Assembly (NCBI GenBank): GCA_963620595.1
Contig: CAVFAY010000004.1
Location: forward strand, 62,001-126,000
Length of the DNA stretch: 64,000 bases
Reading direction: 5' to 3'
Source: Butyricicoccus_A sp963620595
GTDB lineage: Bacteria > Bacillota > Clostridia > Oscillospirales > Butyricicoccaceae
Every line of letters begins with the position of its first letter. Positions within the stretch are counted from its first letter, which is position 1. Both the position numbers and the translations under genes were made by a program. The notes beneath the pieces are model-generated. The model was given only the letters and a program-made list of their open reading frames with translations. It had not been told where the DNA came from and did not search any database. Shown here piece after piece: positions 9,521 to 16,559 of the stretch.

Positions 9521-10252
9521 ATGGAACATGGCACAAAATTTCGAATTTTATACCTTTACCAGTTTTTAATGCAGAATTCAGATGCGGAGCATCCTTTTTC
9601 TACCAATGAATTAATTCAGGTTCTTCATGACAGACACGGTATAGATGTAAATAGAAACACATTGAGTAAGGATTTAGACATTATGCACGAAAGCGGGCTT
9701 CAGATTGAAGTTATCCGTTCGACACAAAACAAATACTACTATAACGGGCAAATACTTAATATACCGGAGTTGAAATTACTTATCGATGCCGTCTCGTCAT
9801 CAAAGTTTATTACAGAACAAAAAAGTGAACAGTTGATAAATAAGCTGTTGACGCTCGTTCCCGTGTATAACGCTGTGAAATTGCGCCGTCATATCTATGC
9901 ATTAGATCGTGTGAAATCCGATAATGAACGCGGCTATTACATTGTAGATACCATTAATGAGGCTATTGATACGCGGCATAAGATTTCATTTTGCTATACC
10001 GATTTTGATGTTAATAAGAACCGGTACGTTACAAATGAGGGAAAGCCTTATATCGTTAGCCCATATACTCTTATATGGGATGGAGATTACTATTATCTTA
10101 GTGGTTATTGTGATGAATGCCAAGCCATGAGAACCTTCCGCTTAGATCGAATTGAAAAAAAACCCGATGTATTGCGAGATGCGGCTCTCCCAAAACCGGA
10201 AAGCTATAGCGTTGCAGAGTATATTAACTCTGCGTTGGCAAAATTGCTTTGA
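9521..10252 (+). CDS. WYL-domain transcriptional regulator
   Basis: This 243-aa protein has an N-terminal winged HTH (residues 1-75; STNELIQVLHDRHGIDVNRNTLSKDLDIM) followed by a WYL domain. The WYL signature region is ISFCYTDFDVNK, then KPYIVSPYTLIWDGDYYYLSGY and FRLDRIEK. WYL proteins bind nucleic acid or nucleotide ligands and commonly repress or tune defence loci. It follows the SfsA-like gene in the same direction after 32 nt, with GGGAG upstream of the ATG. I infer it regulates the preceding operon, perhaps by autoregulation. It is the last AT-rich gene before composition changes. Confidence 0.85.
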   Translation: MEHGTKFRILYLYQFLMQNSDAEHPFSTNELIQVLHDRHGIDVNRNTLSKDLDIMHESGLQIEVIRSTQNKYYYNGQILNIPELKLLIDAVSSSKFITEQKSEQLINKLLTLVPVYNAVKLRRHIYALDRVKSDNERGYYIVDTINEAIDTRHKISFCYTDFDVNKNRYVTNEGKPYIVSPYTLIWDGDYYYLSGYCDECQAMRTFRLDRIEKKPDVLRDAALPKPESYSVAEYINSALAKLL

Positions 10253-10374
10253 TTGATGAAATGAAATAAAGGGAAGCCTTGCGGAATGCAGGCTATTCGA
10301 TACTGGCTGCACATGAAGAACAAACGCCGGAGGAGATGCCTTAAACTCTCTCCTGCAGAAAGGACGTGATTCGT

Positions 10375-10935
10375 ATGGCATGGACCGACGGAAAGAATCG
10401 TTGCTGTTGGGCAAATCCGAAAAATGAACGGTACATTCGTTACCATGATGAAGAATGGGGTGTTCCGGTCCACGACGATCACAAGCTGTTCGGGATGCTG
10501 ATTCTGGAATGCTTTCAGGCCGGTTTGTCCTGGGAATGCGTTCTGAATAAGCGGGATGCATTCCGTGAGGCATTTGACGGCTTTGATCTGGATGCAGTCT
10601 GTGCATACGGCGAGGACAAGCTGGAGGCACTGCTGAGCAATCCCGGCATCATTCGCAATCGACTGAAGATACAAGCCGCTGTCATCAATGCGCGGCTCTT
10701 CCGTGAGATACAGCAGGAATGTGGCAGTTTTGCAGAGTATCTTTGGCATTGGACTGACGGCAAGGTGGTCTATGAACGAGGACTGACACATTCGGAGCTT
10801 TCGGATCAGATCTCCAAGGACCTGAAGAAGCACGGCATGAAATTCGTCGGCACCACAGTGATCTACGCTTATCTGCAGGCGGTAGGCGTGATCTATTCTC
10901 ATGATGAAGGCTGTTTTCTGGAGCACAAGATATAA
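10375..10935 (+). CDS. tag: DNA-3-methyladenine glycosylase I
   Basis: Product of 186 aa from the ATG at 10375, ten bases after an AAAGGA site; a GTG at 10366 is possible but too close to the site. Tag excises 3-methyladenine from alkylated DNA. Visible signatures are RYHDEEWGVP, the catalytic-pocket LECFQAGLSW (E45, W53) and KFVGTTVIYAYLQAVG. The zinc-snap ligands fit C11, H24, H176 and C180, with the 13-residue C-H spacing seen in E. coli Tag (187 aa). It is followed after 15 nt by an AlkZ-related gene, making a two-gene alkylation-repair unit. GC content is clearly higher than in the preceding operon. Confidence 0.95.
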   Translation: MAWTDGKNRCCWANPKNERYIRYHDEEWGVPVHDDHKLFGMLILECFQAGLSWECVLNKRDAFREAFDGFDLDAVCAYGEDKLEALLSNPGIIRNRLKIQAAVINARLFREIQQECGSFAEYLWHWTDGKVVYERGLTHSELSDQISKDLKKHGMKFVGTTVIYAYLQAVGVIYSHDEGCFLEHKI

Positions 10936-10950
10936 GACGGTGACATAAGG

Positions 10951-11730
10951 ATGGCAAATGAAGGCGGAACCTGGGTGATGTACGGCGTTTCCTGGGATGA
11001 TCCGGAGTGCATTCACACAGTGGATGAGGCAATTGCATATATCAACAAGGTCGGCTTCCTGCCTTTGTTCAAGAATGACATCCCGGGCTTCTCTCTTGAG
11101 GAGTGTACGGTGCCGGAGTTCTGGTGGTCGGAGAATCCCGAGCGGGATCCCTGGGAGTGGCGCGAGATCATTGCCCGGCGCGGCGAAGTGGCCTATGGAA
11201 AATTCTTTGACAAGAAGGCAGGCTTCATTTCCAGAGAATGGCTGCCGTATTTCCTGAACTTCCGGCGGGATGGATACGATTTTGATGCACTCTGGGACGA
11301 CGGAAAGGCGTCTTACAAGCAAAAACGGATCATGGATCTGTATGCGGAGGAGCTGCAGGATCGGGAGTTCTACTCCAATGAGCTGAAGCAGACTGCAGGC
11401 TTTGGCAAGGGCGGTGAGAAGGGCTTTGAGGGAGTAATCACCGGGCTGCAGATGCAGTTGTATCTTTGCGTGCGGGATTTCCGCCAGCGTAAGAACAAGA
11501 AGGGCGAGACCTATGGCTGGCCAATCGCTGTTTATGCAACGCCGGAGCATCTGTGGGGCTGCGATTATGTGACCTCTGCATATAAGGAAGAGCCGGAGCT
11601 GTCGGCCAAACGAATTGCGGATCACATGGCGGATATCTACCCTAACGCGACGTCGAAGCAGATCCGGAAGGTCATCGGTGTGAAGGCCGGTGAACGCAAG
11701 GAGCCGGAGAAAGAGGAAGACCGGCATTAG
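10951..11730 (+). CDS. AlkZ-related hypothetical protein
   Basis: This 259-aa protein resembles proteins usually labelled AlkZ-related in gut Firmicutes: VSWDDPECIHTVDEAI, GFLPLFKNDIPGFS, the WEWREIIARRGEVAYGKFFDKKAGFIS block and a C-terminal GWPIAVYATPEHLWG segment. AlkZ/YcaQ are winged-helix glycosylases that unhook crosslinks. Whether this shorter relative keeps glycosylase activity cannot be read from the sequence, and I do not see the QxQ-type catalytic motif. Its position directly after tag supports a base-repair role. Confidence 0.7.
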   Translation: MANEGGTWVMYGVSWDDPECIHTVDEAIAYINKVGFLPLFKNDIPGFSLEECTVPEFWWSENPERDPWEWREIIARRGEVAYGKFFDKKAGFISREWLPYFLNFRRDGYDFDALWDDGKASYKQKRIMDLYAEELQDREFYSNELKQTAGFGKGGEKGFEGVITGLQMQLYLCVRDFRQRKNKKGETYGWPIAVYATPEHLWGCDYVTSAYKEEPELSAKRIADHMADIYPNATSKQIRKVIGVKAGERKEPEKEEDRH

Positions 11731-11746
11731 ATTGGAGGTTTGCGAA

Positions 11747-12253
11747 ATGACTACAGAAGAATATAAGAAGGCGGCGACTTATTGGACTTCAAAAGAACGC
11801 AAGGAAATGCCGCAGGAACAGCTAAAGCCTATTGTTGAGGAATATCTAAGCGCAGGCTCTGTCTGTGCGCTGGCCACCGGCACCGGTGACTATGTGCGCT
11901 GCACTCCCCTGGAATACAGCTATCACGACGGCAAGTTCTGGATTTTTACTGAGGGCGGCGAGAAATTCATCGGTCTGGAGAAGAACGACAATGTCAGCCT
12001 TGCCGTGTTTGATAAGAATCCGGGCTTTGGTGAGCTGAAGAGCGTACAGGTCATGGGCAAGGTTACGATCATAGAGCCAATGTCGGCGGAGTATGTTGCT
12101 CATGCGGAATATAAAAAGATTCCGGTTGCTGCGCTGCAGAAGCTGGCAGATCAGGGGAAGCCGATGCACCTGCTGTGCATCAAGCCTGTAAAGATGGATG
12201 TGCTGTTCTCAGAGCTCAAGAAGAAGGGCTATGACAGCCGCCAGGTGATGTAA
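11747..12253 (+). CDS. Pyridoxamine 5'-phosphate oxidase-like FMN-binding protein
   Basis: I take the ATG at 11747 (168 aa), eight bases after TTGGAGG; a longer in-frame start would overlap the preceding gene. The fold markers are the split-barrel stretch SVCALATGTGDYVRCTPLEYSYHDGKFWIFTEGGEKFIGLEKNDNVSLAVFD in separate strands and QVMGKVTII. Such proteins bind FMN or F420 and reduce or sequester small molecules; the substrate is unknown. It sits 16 nt after the AlkZ-related gene and is probably cotranscribed with it. Confidence 0.8.
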   Translation: MTTEEYKKAATYWTSKERKEMPQEQLKPIVEEYLSAGSVCALATGTGDYVRCTPLEYSYHDGKFWIFTEGGEKFIGLEKNDNVSLAVFDKNPGFGELKSVQVMGKVTIIEPMSAEYVAHAEYKKIPVAALQKLADQGKPMHLLCIKPVKMDVLFSELKKKGYDSRQVM

Positions 12254-12344
12254 TTTGATTGGAGGATAATATTTCATGAATGCGTTAGCTCTCACAATTT
12301 TTAATCGGAGCTAAAGCGGCTTCCAAATTCATATCATAAGCAAG

Positions 12345-12382
12345 AGCCCAAGGGAGCGGTCTACTCTCCCCTGGGCTTTTTC
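12345..12382 (+). terminator. Rho-independent terminator
   Basis: The stem AGCCCAAGGGAG pairs with CTCCCCTGGGCT across a short loop with one A-C mismatch, followed by TTTTT. It would end the tag/AlkZ-like/PPOX transcript. Between the PPOX-like gene and this hairpin a GGAGG precedes a 12-codon ORF at 12275, which may be fortuitous. Confidence 0.75.
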
Positions 12383-12549
12383 CGTGCCGCCGGTTCTTCG
12401 CTGGCACCATCTATCAGATAGGAAATCGCAAATTTTTATCAAGACTTTCTATCTAACGCATAGAAGGTACATTTGTTGGCAAGTTCCTCTGACAGACAGA
12501 AATTCCTATACTGAAGGTGAGAAATTTTACGGACTGGAGGTGATTAGGG

Positions 12550-12909
12550 ATGCAGGCCAAAATTGATTTTGCCAAGGTCGGCGAGCATATCAGAGCTGCT
12601 CGGATCGAGGCAAAAAAGACGCAGAAAGCAGTAGCCGCTGCATGTGGTTGTGACCCTAAACACATTAGCGCCGTGGAAAATGGAAGAACCAATCCTTCAA
12701 TTGATCTTCTTACGAAGCTGAGTGAGGAGCTGAATGTAAGCGTGGATTACTTTCTGAAGGATGCACCTCATGCCTGTAAGCAGTATTTTGTAGAGGTTGA
12801 ATTTGCAGACAGAATTAATCAGATGACGACCACAACAAAGTCCTCTCTTCTGAAAATCATGGATCAGCTGATTGTTGTACAGAATACCGCTGCAGCCACA
12901 AAGGAATAA
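12550..12909 (+). CDS. XRE-family HTH transcriptional regulator
   Basis: This 119-aa protein has an N-terminal HTH_3 domain (residues 8-65: VGEHIRAARIEAKKTQKAVA, then CDPKHISAVENGRTNPSI) and a short C-terminal helical tail for dimerisation. A GGAGGTG site lies upstream of the ATG. It precedes the riboswitch region by only a few bases, so the riboswitch leader may arise by read-through from this gene or from a promoter overlapping its 3' end. Targets unknown; likely a mobile-element regulator. Confidence 0.85.
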   Translation: MQAKIDFAKVGEHIRAARIEAKKTQKAVAAACGCDPKHISAVENGRTNPSIDLLTKLSEELNVSVDYFLKDAPHACKQYFVEVEFADRINQMTTTTKSSLLKIMDQLIVVQNTAAATKE

Positions 12910-12919
12910 AATAATATCG

Positions 12920-12985
12920 TTGGCACACCTGGGGAAACCCAGGGTCGCAAAGCTACAGGGCCTTTAAAATGGCAGCCAGTTGCAT
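12920..12985 (+). ncRNA. Cyclic di-GMP-I (GEMM) riboswitch aptamer
   Basis: The segment follows the GEMM-I consensus in order: GGCACACC, a P1b hairpin TGGGGAAACCCA with GAAA tetraloop, GGGTCGCAAAGCTAC, AGGGCCT, and ATGGCAGCCAGTTGC. By analogy with the Vibrio Vc2 aptamer the base equivalent to G20 is G, which favours c-di-GMP over cGAMP, and the intercalating A of CGCAAAGC is present. One departure is T in place of A before CGCAAAGC. A terminator hairpin follows, so control is probably at transcription termination. Confidence 0.87.
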
Positions 12986-13003
12986 CATATCGTTGTTACT
13001 GCG

Positions 13004-13035
13004 CTGTCAGGCCTCATGGGTCTGGCAGTTCTTTT
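13004..13035 (+). terminator. Expression-platform terminator of the riboswitch
   Basis: CTGTCAGGCC and GGTCTGGCAG form a 10-bp stem (with G-U pairs) around TCATG, followed by TTCTTTT. It begins about 20 nt after the aptamer and ends just before an AGGAGG site, the expected arrangement for ligand-controlled attenuation. Confidence 0.7.
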
Positions 13036-13050
13036 CAGGAGGTAAACGCC

Positions 13051-13107
13051 ATGACTTATACAGATCACAGCATCCATCCGATGAGACCGTTGTTTCCCAT
13101 ATCTTGA
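13051..13107 (+). CDS. Possible 18-aa leader peptide under riboswitch control
   Basis: A consensus AGGAGG at 13037-13042 lies 8 nt before an ATG that opens an 18-codon frame (MTYTDHSIHPMRPLFPIS) ending TGA at 13105-13107. A second frame starts at the abutting ATG at 13108 and runs to 13278, but it crosses a stem (CCCGCAGAA...TTCTGCGGG, about 13211-13256), so it may not be protein. The strong ribosome binding site right after the terminator makes translation of something here likely. Either a leader peptide or remains of a longer gene. Confidence 0.35.
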   Translation: MTYTDHSIHPMRPLFPIS

Positions 13108-13283
13108 ATGCAGATTCTTACCCGACACATTATTTACAGCGCTCAAACTCATCAATGGATGCTGCAATCGTCCCCTATCAGTAAGCTGGATTGGCAGCAG
13201 AAGTATGTGAAATACACCAACCCGCAGAAGCTGCCGTTTTACGGTGGATTCTGCGGGTTTTACACTTTGATGAGGTGATTATC

Positions 13284-14681
13284 ATGACAAAGGAGAATGA
13301 ACACAGTAAAGGAATCGGCATTGAGATCCGGCCTTCACAGATGATGCTTCCGGGAATGGATATGGATTATCTCTATCGTTATGAGAAAACTCTGTCCATG
13401 CTGGAGCGTGCACTGCATACCAGTGATGATCCGGAGAGCATAGCCCGTGATGTGCTGGAGGTTTGTCGTGATTTTTACGATGCCGACTGGTGCGGCATGG
13501 TGACGGCAGATGTGGAAACGGAAATCTTTTATCCGGTCTGCTGGGCTAACCGGGATAAGAGCAGGATGGACACCCTTTTTGATGAGATTGAGTACATGGA
13601 TAATTATGCACATTGGATCGATGCTCTCAAGAACAATCGGCCTGTCATCCTTAACGACATCACGGACTGTGGGGCTTCTGTTTCTCCTGTAGAGCAGCAG
13701 CATTATGCAAGATTAGATGTGCACAGCGTGACGGGGTGCCCGCTTTATTATCACAGGCCCTACGGTTTCCTGATTATCAAGAATCCGAAAATGTTTTCCA
13801 ACAGGATAAGCTTTCTGTCGGCAATCGGATATGTGATTATGAATTGCTGGAAGGAGCAGCATTTGGAGGCACTGCGGCTGCAGGTTAAGACGCCGTGCGG
13901 TGCACTGAAGGAGGACCGGGATATTTATTTCAAGCTGTTCGGAGAGCCAGAGCTCCATACACTTAAGGGCGAGGTGTCAGCCGAAACACTGAATTCTCCG
14001 AAGCTATGGCGGCTGCTCTGTTATCTGGTGATCCGCCAAAGAGCGGTACCCCTTCGTACAATTGCAGAAAAGCTGTATCCGGGTGAGGATACGGAGAACA
14101 GCACTAATGCGCTGCGGGTGGTGATGTCCAGAACGAAGCCACAGCTGGAATCGGTTCTGGATCAGAATGAGGTACTGATTAAGAGGTCGGATTACGGTTA
14201 TCAGATCAATGCGCATTACCATGTGATGACGGATCTGGAGGAGTTTGAGAAAATTGCGGCTGCGGCGAAAAAGCAGCGGGACCGCCGGGAACGGATTGAA
14301 GCCCGCAAAAATGCCGTCAAGCTCTATAGCGGGCCTCTCTACAGGGAGGCCTCTGCGGAGCATTGGCTTTTGTCCACGGTTGAGCGGTATGCAATGATAT
14401 ACATCGATACGATCAACAGCCTGCTGAAGGATCTTGCAGAGCTTAAGGACTATGAGAGCATTCAGCATTTTGCCTCTAAGTCGCTGGATATTGAGCCGGG
14501 CAATCCGACAGCAGTTTACTGGCTGATAATTTCACTTTCCAAAATCGGTCTGCAGCAGAATGCCAAAGCCGAGTTTGAACGGGCCAGACAGTATCTGACA
14601 GAAGCTGCACTGGCGGAGCTTGTGGAGAAAATGCATGAATTCGAAAGGTCAGGTGCGCATCCGGATAAAGAGCCGGAATGA
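13284..14681 (+). CDS. GAF-domain/BTAD (SARP-like) transcriptional regulator
   Basis: Product of 465 aa from the ATG at 13284 (GAGGTG just upstream). Residues 25-190 resemble a GAF-type sensor (DDPESIARDVLEVC, DADWCGMVTAD, then GCPLYYHRPYGFLIIKNP). Residues 215-300 look like an OmpR/SARP winged helix (SPKLWRLLCYLVIRQRAVPLRTIAEKLYP, then NALRVVMSRTKPQLE). Residues 305-455 match a bacterial transcriptional activation domain (TPR-like; MTDLEEFEKIAAAAK to VEKMHEFE). The c-di-GMP-I riboswitch about 300 nt upstream suggests the transcript responds to c-di-GMP. The GAF ligand and target genes are unknown. Confidence 0.8.
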   Translation: MTKENEHSKGIGIEIRPSQMMLPGMDMDYLYRYEKTLSMLERALHTSDDPESIARDVLEVCRDFYDADWCGMVTADVETEIFYPVCWANRDKSRMDTLFDEIEYMDNYAHWIDALKNNRPVILNDITDCGASVSPVEQQHYARLDVHSVTGCPLYYHRPYGFLIIKNPKMFSNRISFLSAIGYVIMNCWKEQHLEALRLQVKTPCGALKEDRDIYFKLFGEPELHTLKGEVSAETLNSPKLWRLLCYLVIRQRAVPLRTIAEKLYPGEDTENSTNALRVVMSRTKPQLESVLDQNEVLIKRSDYGYQINAHYHVMTDLEEFEKIAAAAKKQRDRRERIEARKNAVKLYSGPLYREASAEHWLLSTVERYAMIYIDTINSLLKDLAELKDYESIQHFASKSLDIEPGNPTAVYWLIISLSKIGLQQNAKAEFERARQYLTEAALAELVEKMHEFERSGAHPDKEPE

Positions 14682-14689
14682 CTGTCTGA

Positions 14690-14868
14690 AATATGCCGCA
14701 TTATATGAACCGCTCGGGTAATGTCCGGTGAAATATACCAGAAACAAAGCTGATAAGGCTGCAATAGCCTGCGTAAGGCCCGGGCTAGCAGTGAGAAAAC
14801 CCTCGAAGGATAGATTATAGGCAAGCAAAAGCGCTTGAGCTGAAATCTATCATTTCGGGGGTATTTTT
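14690..14868 (+). other. Leader region with possible structured RNA
   Basis: Between the BTAD regulator and the next XRE gene lies a stem GATAGATT/AATCTATC enclosing an inner CAAGC/GCTTG hairpin, preceded by GC-rich complementary segments. I could not match it to a riboswitch class. It may be an attenuator for the XRE gene. Confidence 0.3.
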
Positions 14869-15156
14869 ATGTACTATGACCCAATTGATTGCGGCAACCG
14901 CGTGAAGAGAGTCCGGAGGGCTCTCGGCTACACGCAGGAGGAGGTCGCGGAAAAACTGAATATTTCAGCCTCGCATTACGGAAAGTTTGAGTGCGGCAGA
15001 ACCAGGCCGTCCCTCGACGTTCTGATCGAGCTGGCTGCACTGCTGCATCTGTCACTGGATTTTATGCTGCTGGGTGAGGAGCCGCGCTCGGAGATCCTCC
15101 GGCACAAGGTGCATTCTATGATGGAATTTCTGTCCGCCATGGAAAAGGAGCTGTAG
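14869..15156 (+). CDS. XRE-family HTH regulator
   Basis: Protein of 95 aa, mostly one HTH_3 domain (GNRVKRVRRALGYTQEEVAEKL, then SASHYGKFECGRTRPSLDVLIELA) with a short C-terminal helix. The start is the ATG after GGGGG. It heads the segment that leads to the PemK toxin, HTH proteins and integrase, so it may control mobile-element gene expression. Confidence 0.85.
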   Translation: MYYDPIDCGNRVKRVRRALGYTQEEVAEKLNISASHYGKFECGRTRPSLDVLIELAALLHLSLDFMLLGEEPRSEILRHKVHSMMEFLSAMEKEL

Positions 15157-15517
15157 CACCCTTCTTCTCTCCGTCTTCCGAAAAGGAGGAATGCATGCAG
15201 CAAAATCCGCCTGAGAGGCGGGTTCACCCGCCAGATCCGCCCATAAAAATCAGGTGCAAAAGCGATTAAACTGTATTCAGACAGAAGGAGCAGGCTGCTT
15301 CCCTCTGCCGTGCACCTTGAAAGCTGAATACACATTCTCCCAGGTAAATCCTCGAAGCAGCAGCCTTCGTCAGCTCGCCGTGACGCTCATCGGAGCAGAG
15401 CGATTCGCTGAAGCAAATGCCGGACAGCAACCGGCGGCGGCCGTGACTGCAAGAGGGATAATGATACTTCCGTAAGACGCGGCCCGGCCACAGTGAAGGC
15501 GGGGAGGTTAAATTCCT
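15157..15517 (+). other. Non-coding or small-ORF stretch, possible structured RNA
   Basis: No convincing gene. It holds a perfect hairpin GGCGGG-TTCA-CCCGCC and several GC-rich complementary patches. A 24-codon frame at 15195 has AGGAGG close upstream but no recognisable product. Together with the following small ORF this may be the leader or an RNA of the integrative element. Confidence 0.3.
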
Positions 15518-15682
15518 ATGATGCAGTCAGCTGCTGCGACCTGGCGAGGCGCCGAAGGGTGCCTTGGCGATGAGGAGAAATCCCTGACTTCCGGGGTAGC
15601 GAGGCAAAATACGGAGGAAGCATATCAGCAGAAGCTGCTGTCAGATTCGATTTTCGGATCCGGCAGCAGCTTATCCATATAA
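15518..15682 (+). CDS. Possible 54-aa small protein before the PemK toxin
   Basis: An ATG-ATG start at 15518 is preceded by GGGGAGG (10 nt spacing) and opens a 54-codon frame ending TAA at 15680-15682, 31 nt before the toxin start. The peptide is Ser/Ala/Gly-rich with a charged centre and no recognisable domain. It occupies the antitoxin position but does not look like MazE. The same bases form strong hairpins (AAGCTGCTGTC/GGCAGCAGCTT and GGCGCC/GGTGCC), so it may instead be structured RNA. Confidence 0.35.
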   Translation: MMQSAAATWRGAEGCLGDEEKSLTSGVARQNTEEAYQQKLLSDSIFGSGSSLSI

Positions 15683-15713
15683 GCATTTGAAATATGGACT
15701 GGAGGAGGACCGC

Positions 15714-16130
15714 ATGATGAAATCAGACTGGGTCTACCGCCGAGGAGACCTGTATCTGGCCAATCTGGGTATACCGGAGGGCTCCAGACAGGGCGGCGTC
15801 AGGCCGATTGTGGTGCTGCAGAACGATGTGGGCAACTATTTTGCCCCTACCATTACGCTGGCACCGCTTACTTCAAAAATCGAAAAGAAAAAGCAGCAGC
15901 CGACACATTATCTGCTACGCAAGGCAAAGGGGCTTCAGCGCCCATCCATAGTACTGGCCGAGCAGCTGGGCACCTTTGATAAGAACTGCATCATCCGCTA
16001 TCTCGGCAGAGTGACTGCCGGACAGCTGCGCGGAATCGATGAGGCAATTAGGGTGCAGCTCGGCTATTACATTCCGGAGAAAAGAGACCGTGCCGGACAT
16101 TACGAGGACGGCAGATTCTATGAAAAATAA
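15714..16130 (+). CDS. PemK/MazF-family toxin (endoribonuclease)
   Basis: Product of 138 aa from the ATG at 15714, after GGAGGAGG. MazF-fold signatures are VYRRGDLYLANLG, the GSRQGGVRPIVVLQND loop, and FAPTITLAPLTSKI. MazF/PemK toxins cut mRNA at short motifs. No ordinary MazE/PemI antitoxin precedes it; the small ORF at 15518 and the XRE protein are the only upstream candidates. In Tn916-like and related elements orphan MazF-like proteins occur beside HTH and integrase genes, as here. Confidence 0.85.
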   Translation: MMKSDWVYRRGDLYLANLGIPEGSRQGGVRPIVVLQNDVGNYFAPTITLAPLTSKIEKKKQQPTHYLLRKAKGLQRPSIVLAEQLGTFDKNCIIRYLGRVTAGQLRGIDEAIRVQLGYYIPEKRDRAGHYEDGRFYEK

Positions 16131-16142
16131 GGAGGCATTCCC

Positions 16143-16412
16143 ATGAAGGAGCATCATCTGGAACGGCCGGACAAGGCCAACATTATCGGCTGTATTGAAA
16201 CCTATGAGGTGGATTCCGCCTCTCCGAAGGCAGCACCGGAAAAGCGCTGCTATACCGTAGACGAGCTGCAGATCATTCTCGCCTGCGGTCGTGAGACCGT
16301 CTATACCCTGCTCAAGAAAAACGAGTTTCGCTGGTTCCGCGTCGGCGGAGGCAACGGCATTTACCGGATCTCCAAGAAGAGCTTTGATGAATGGCTCGAT
16401 ACCAGGATTTAA
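16143..16412 (+). CDS. Excisionase-like HTH_17 DNA-binding protein
   Basis: Protein of 89 aa, start after AAGGAGG, 12 nt from the toxin stop. The C-terminal 50 residues form a MerR-like/excisionase HTH (YTVDELQIILACGRETVYTLL, then RVGGGNGIYRISKKSFDEWL). It probably bends DNA at the attachment site or regulates the integrase. Confidence 0.8.
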   Translation: MKEHHLERPDKANIIGCIETYEVDSASPKAAPEKRCYTVDELQIILACGRETVYTLLKKNEFRWFRVGGGNGIYRISKKSFDEWLDTRI

Positions 16413-16447
16413 GAACACGCTGATGAAAGCCTTGTCAAGGGTGTCGA

Positions 16448-16494
16448 TTCTGCTAAGAACGGATCATCGGCACCGTGGGCTTTTATTAGCAGAA
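16448..16494 (+). repeat. Inverted repeat between HTH genes
   Basis: TTCTGCTAA and TTAGCAGAA form a perfect 9-bp inverted repeat about 29 nt apart in the gap between two HTH genes. It could be a binding site or an RNA hairpin; there is no clear T-run for a terminator. Confidence 0.45.
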
Positions 16495-16559
16495 ATGCTA
16501 CGCTTTTCCCCGGTCAGCGATGACCGAATACAAAAATACAGGAAGGAGGTGCAGCGGAT

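Noticed and set aside
1..10252. Classical Druantia type I assignment on the basis of DruA
   Set aside because: No DUF1998 helicase (DruE) is present and the large protein is an FtsK-type motor instead.
10204..11727. 507-codon minus-strand frame opposite tag and the AlkZ-related gene
   Set aside because: No start signal and overlaps two well-supported plus-strand genes.
14690..14868. Possible second riboswitch upstream of the XRE gene at 14869
   Set aside because: ACAAAGCTGATAAGGCT recalls GEMM fragments, but the P1b hairpin and the terminal GCC-GGTTGC box are missing; kept only as an unassigned leader.
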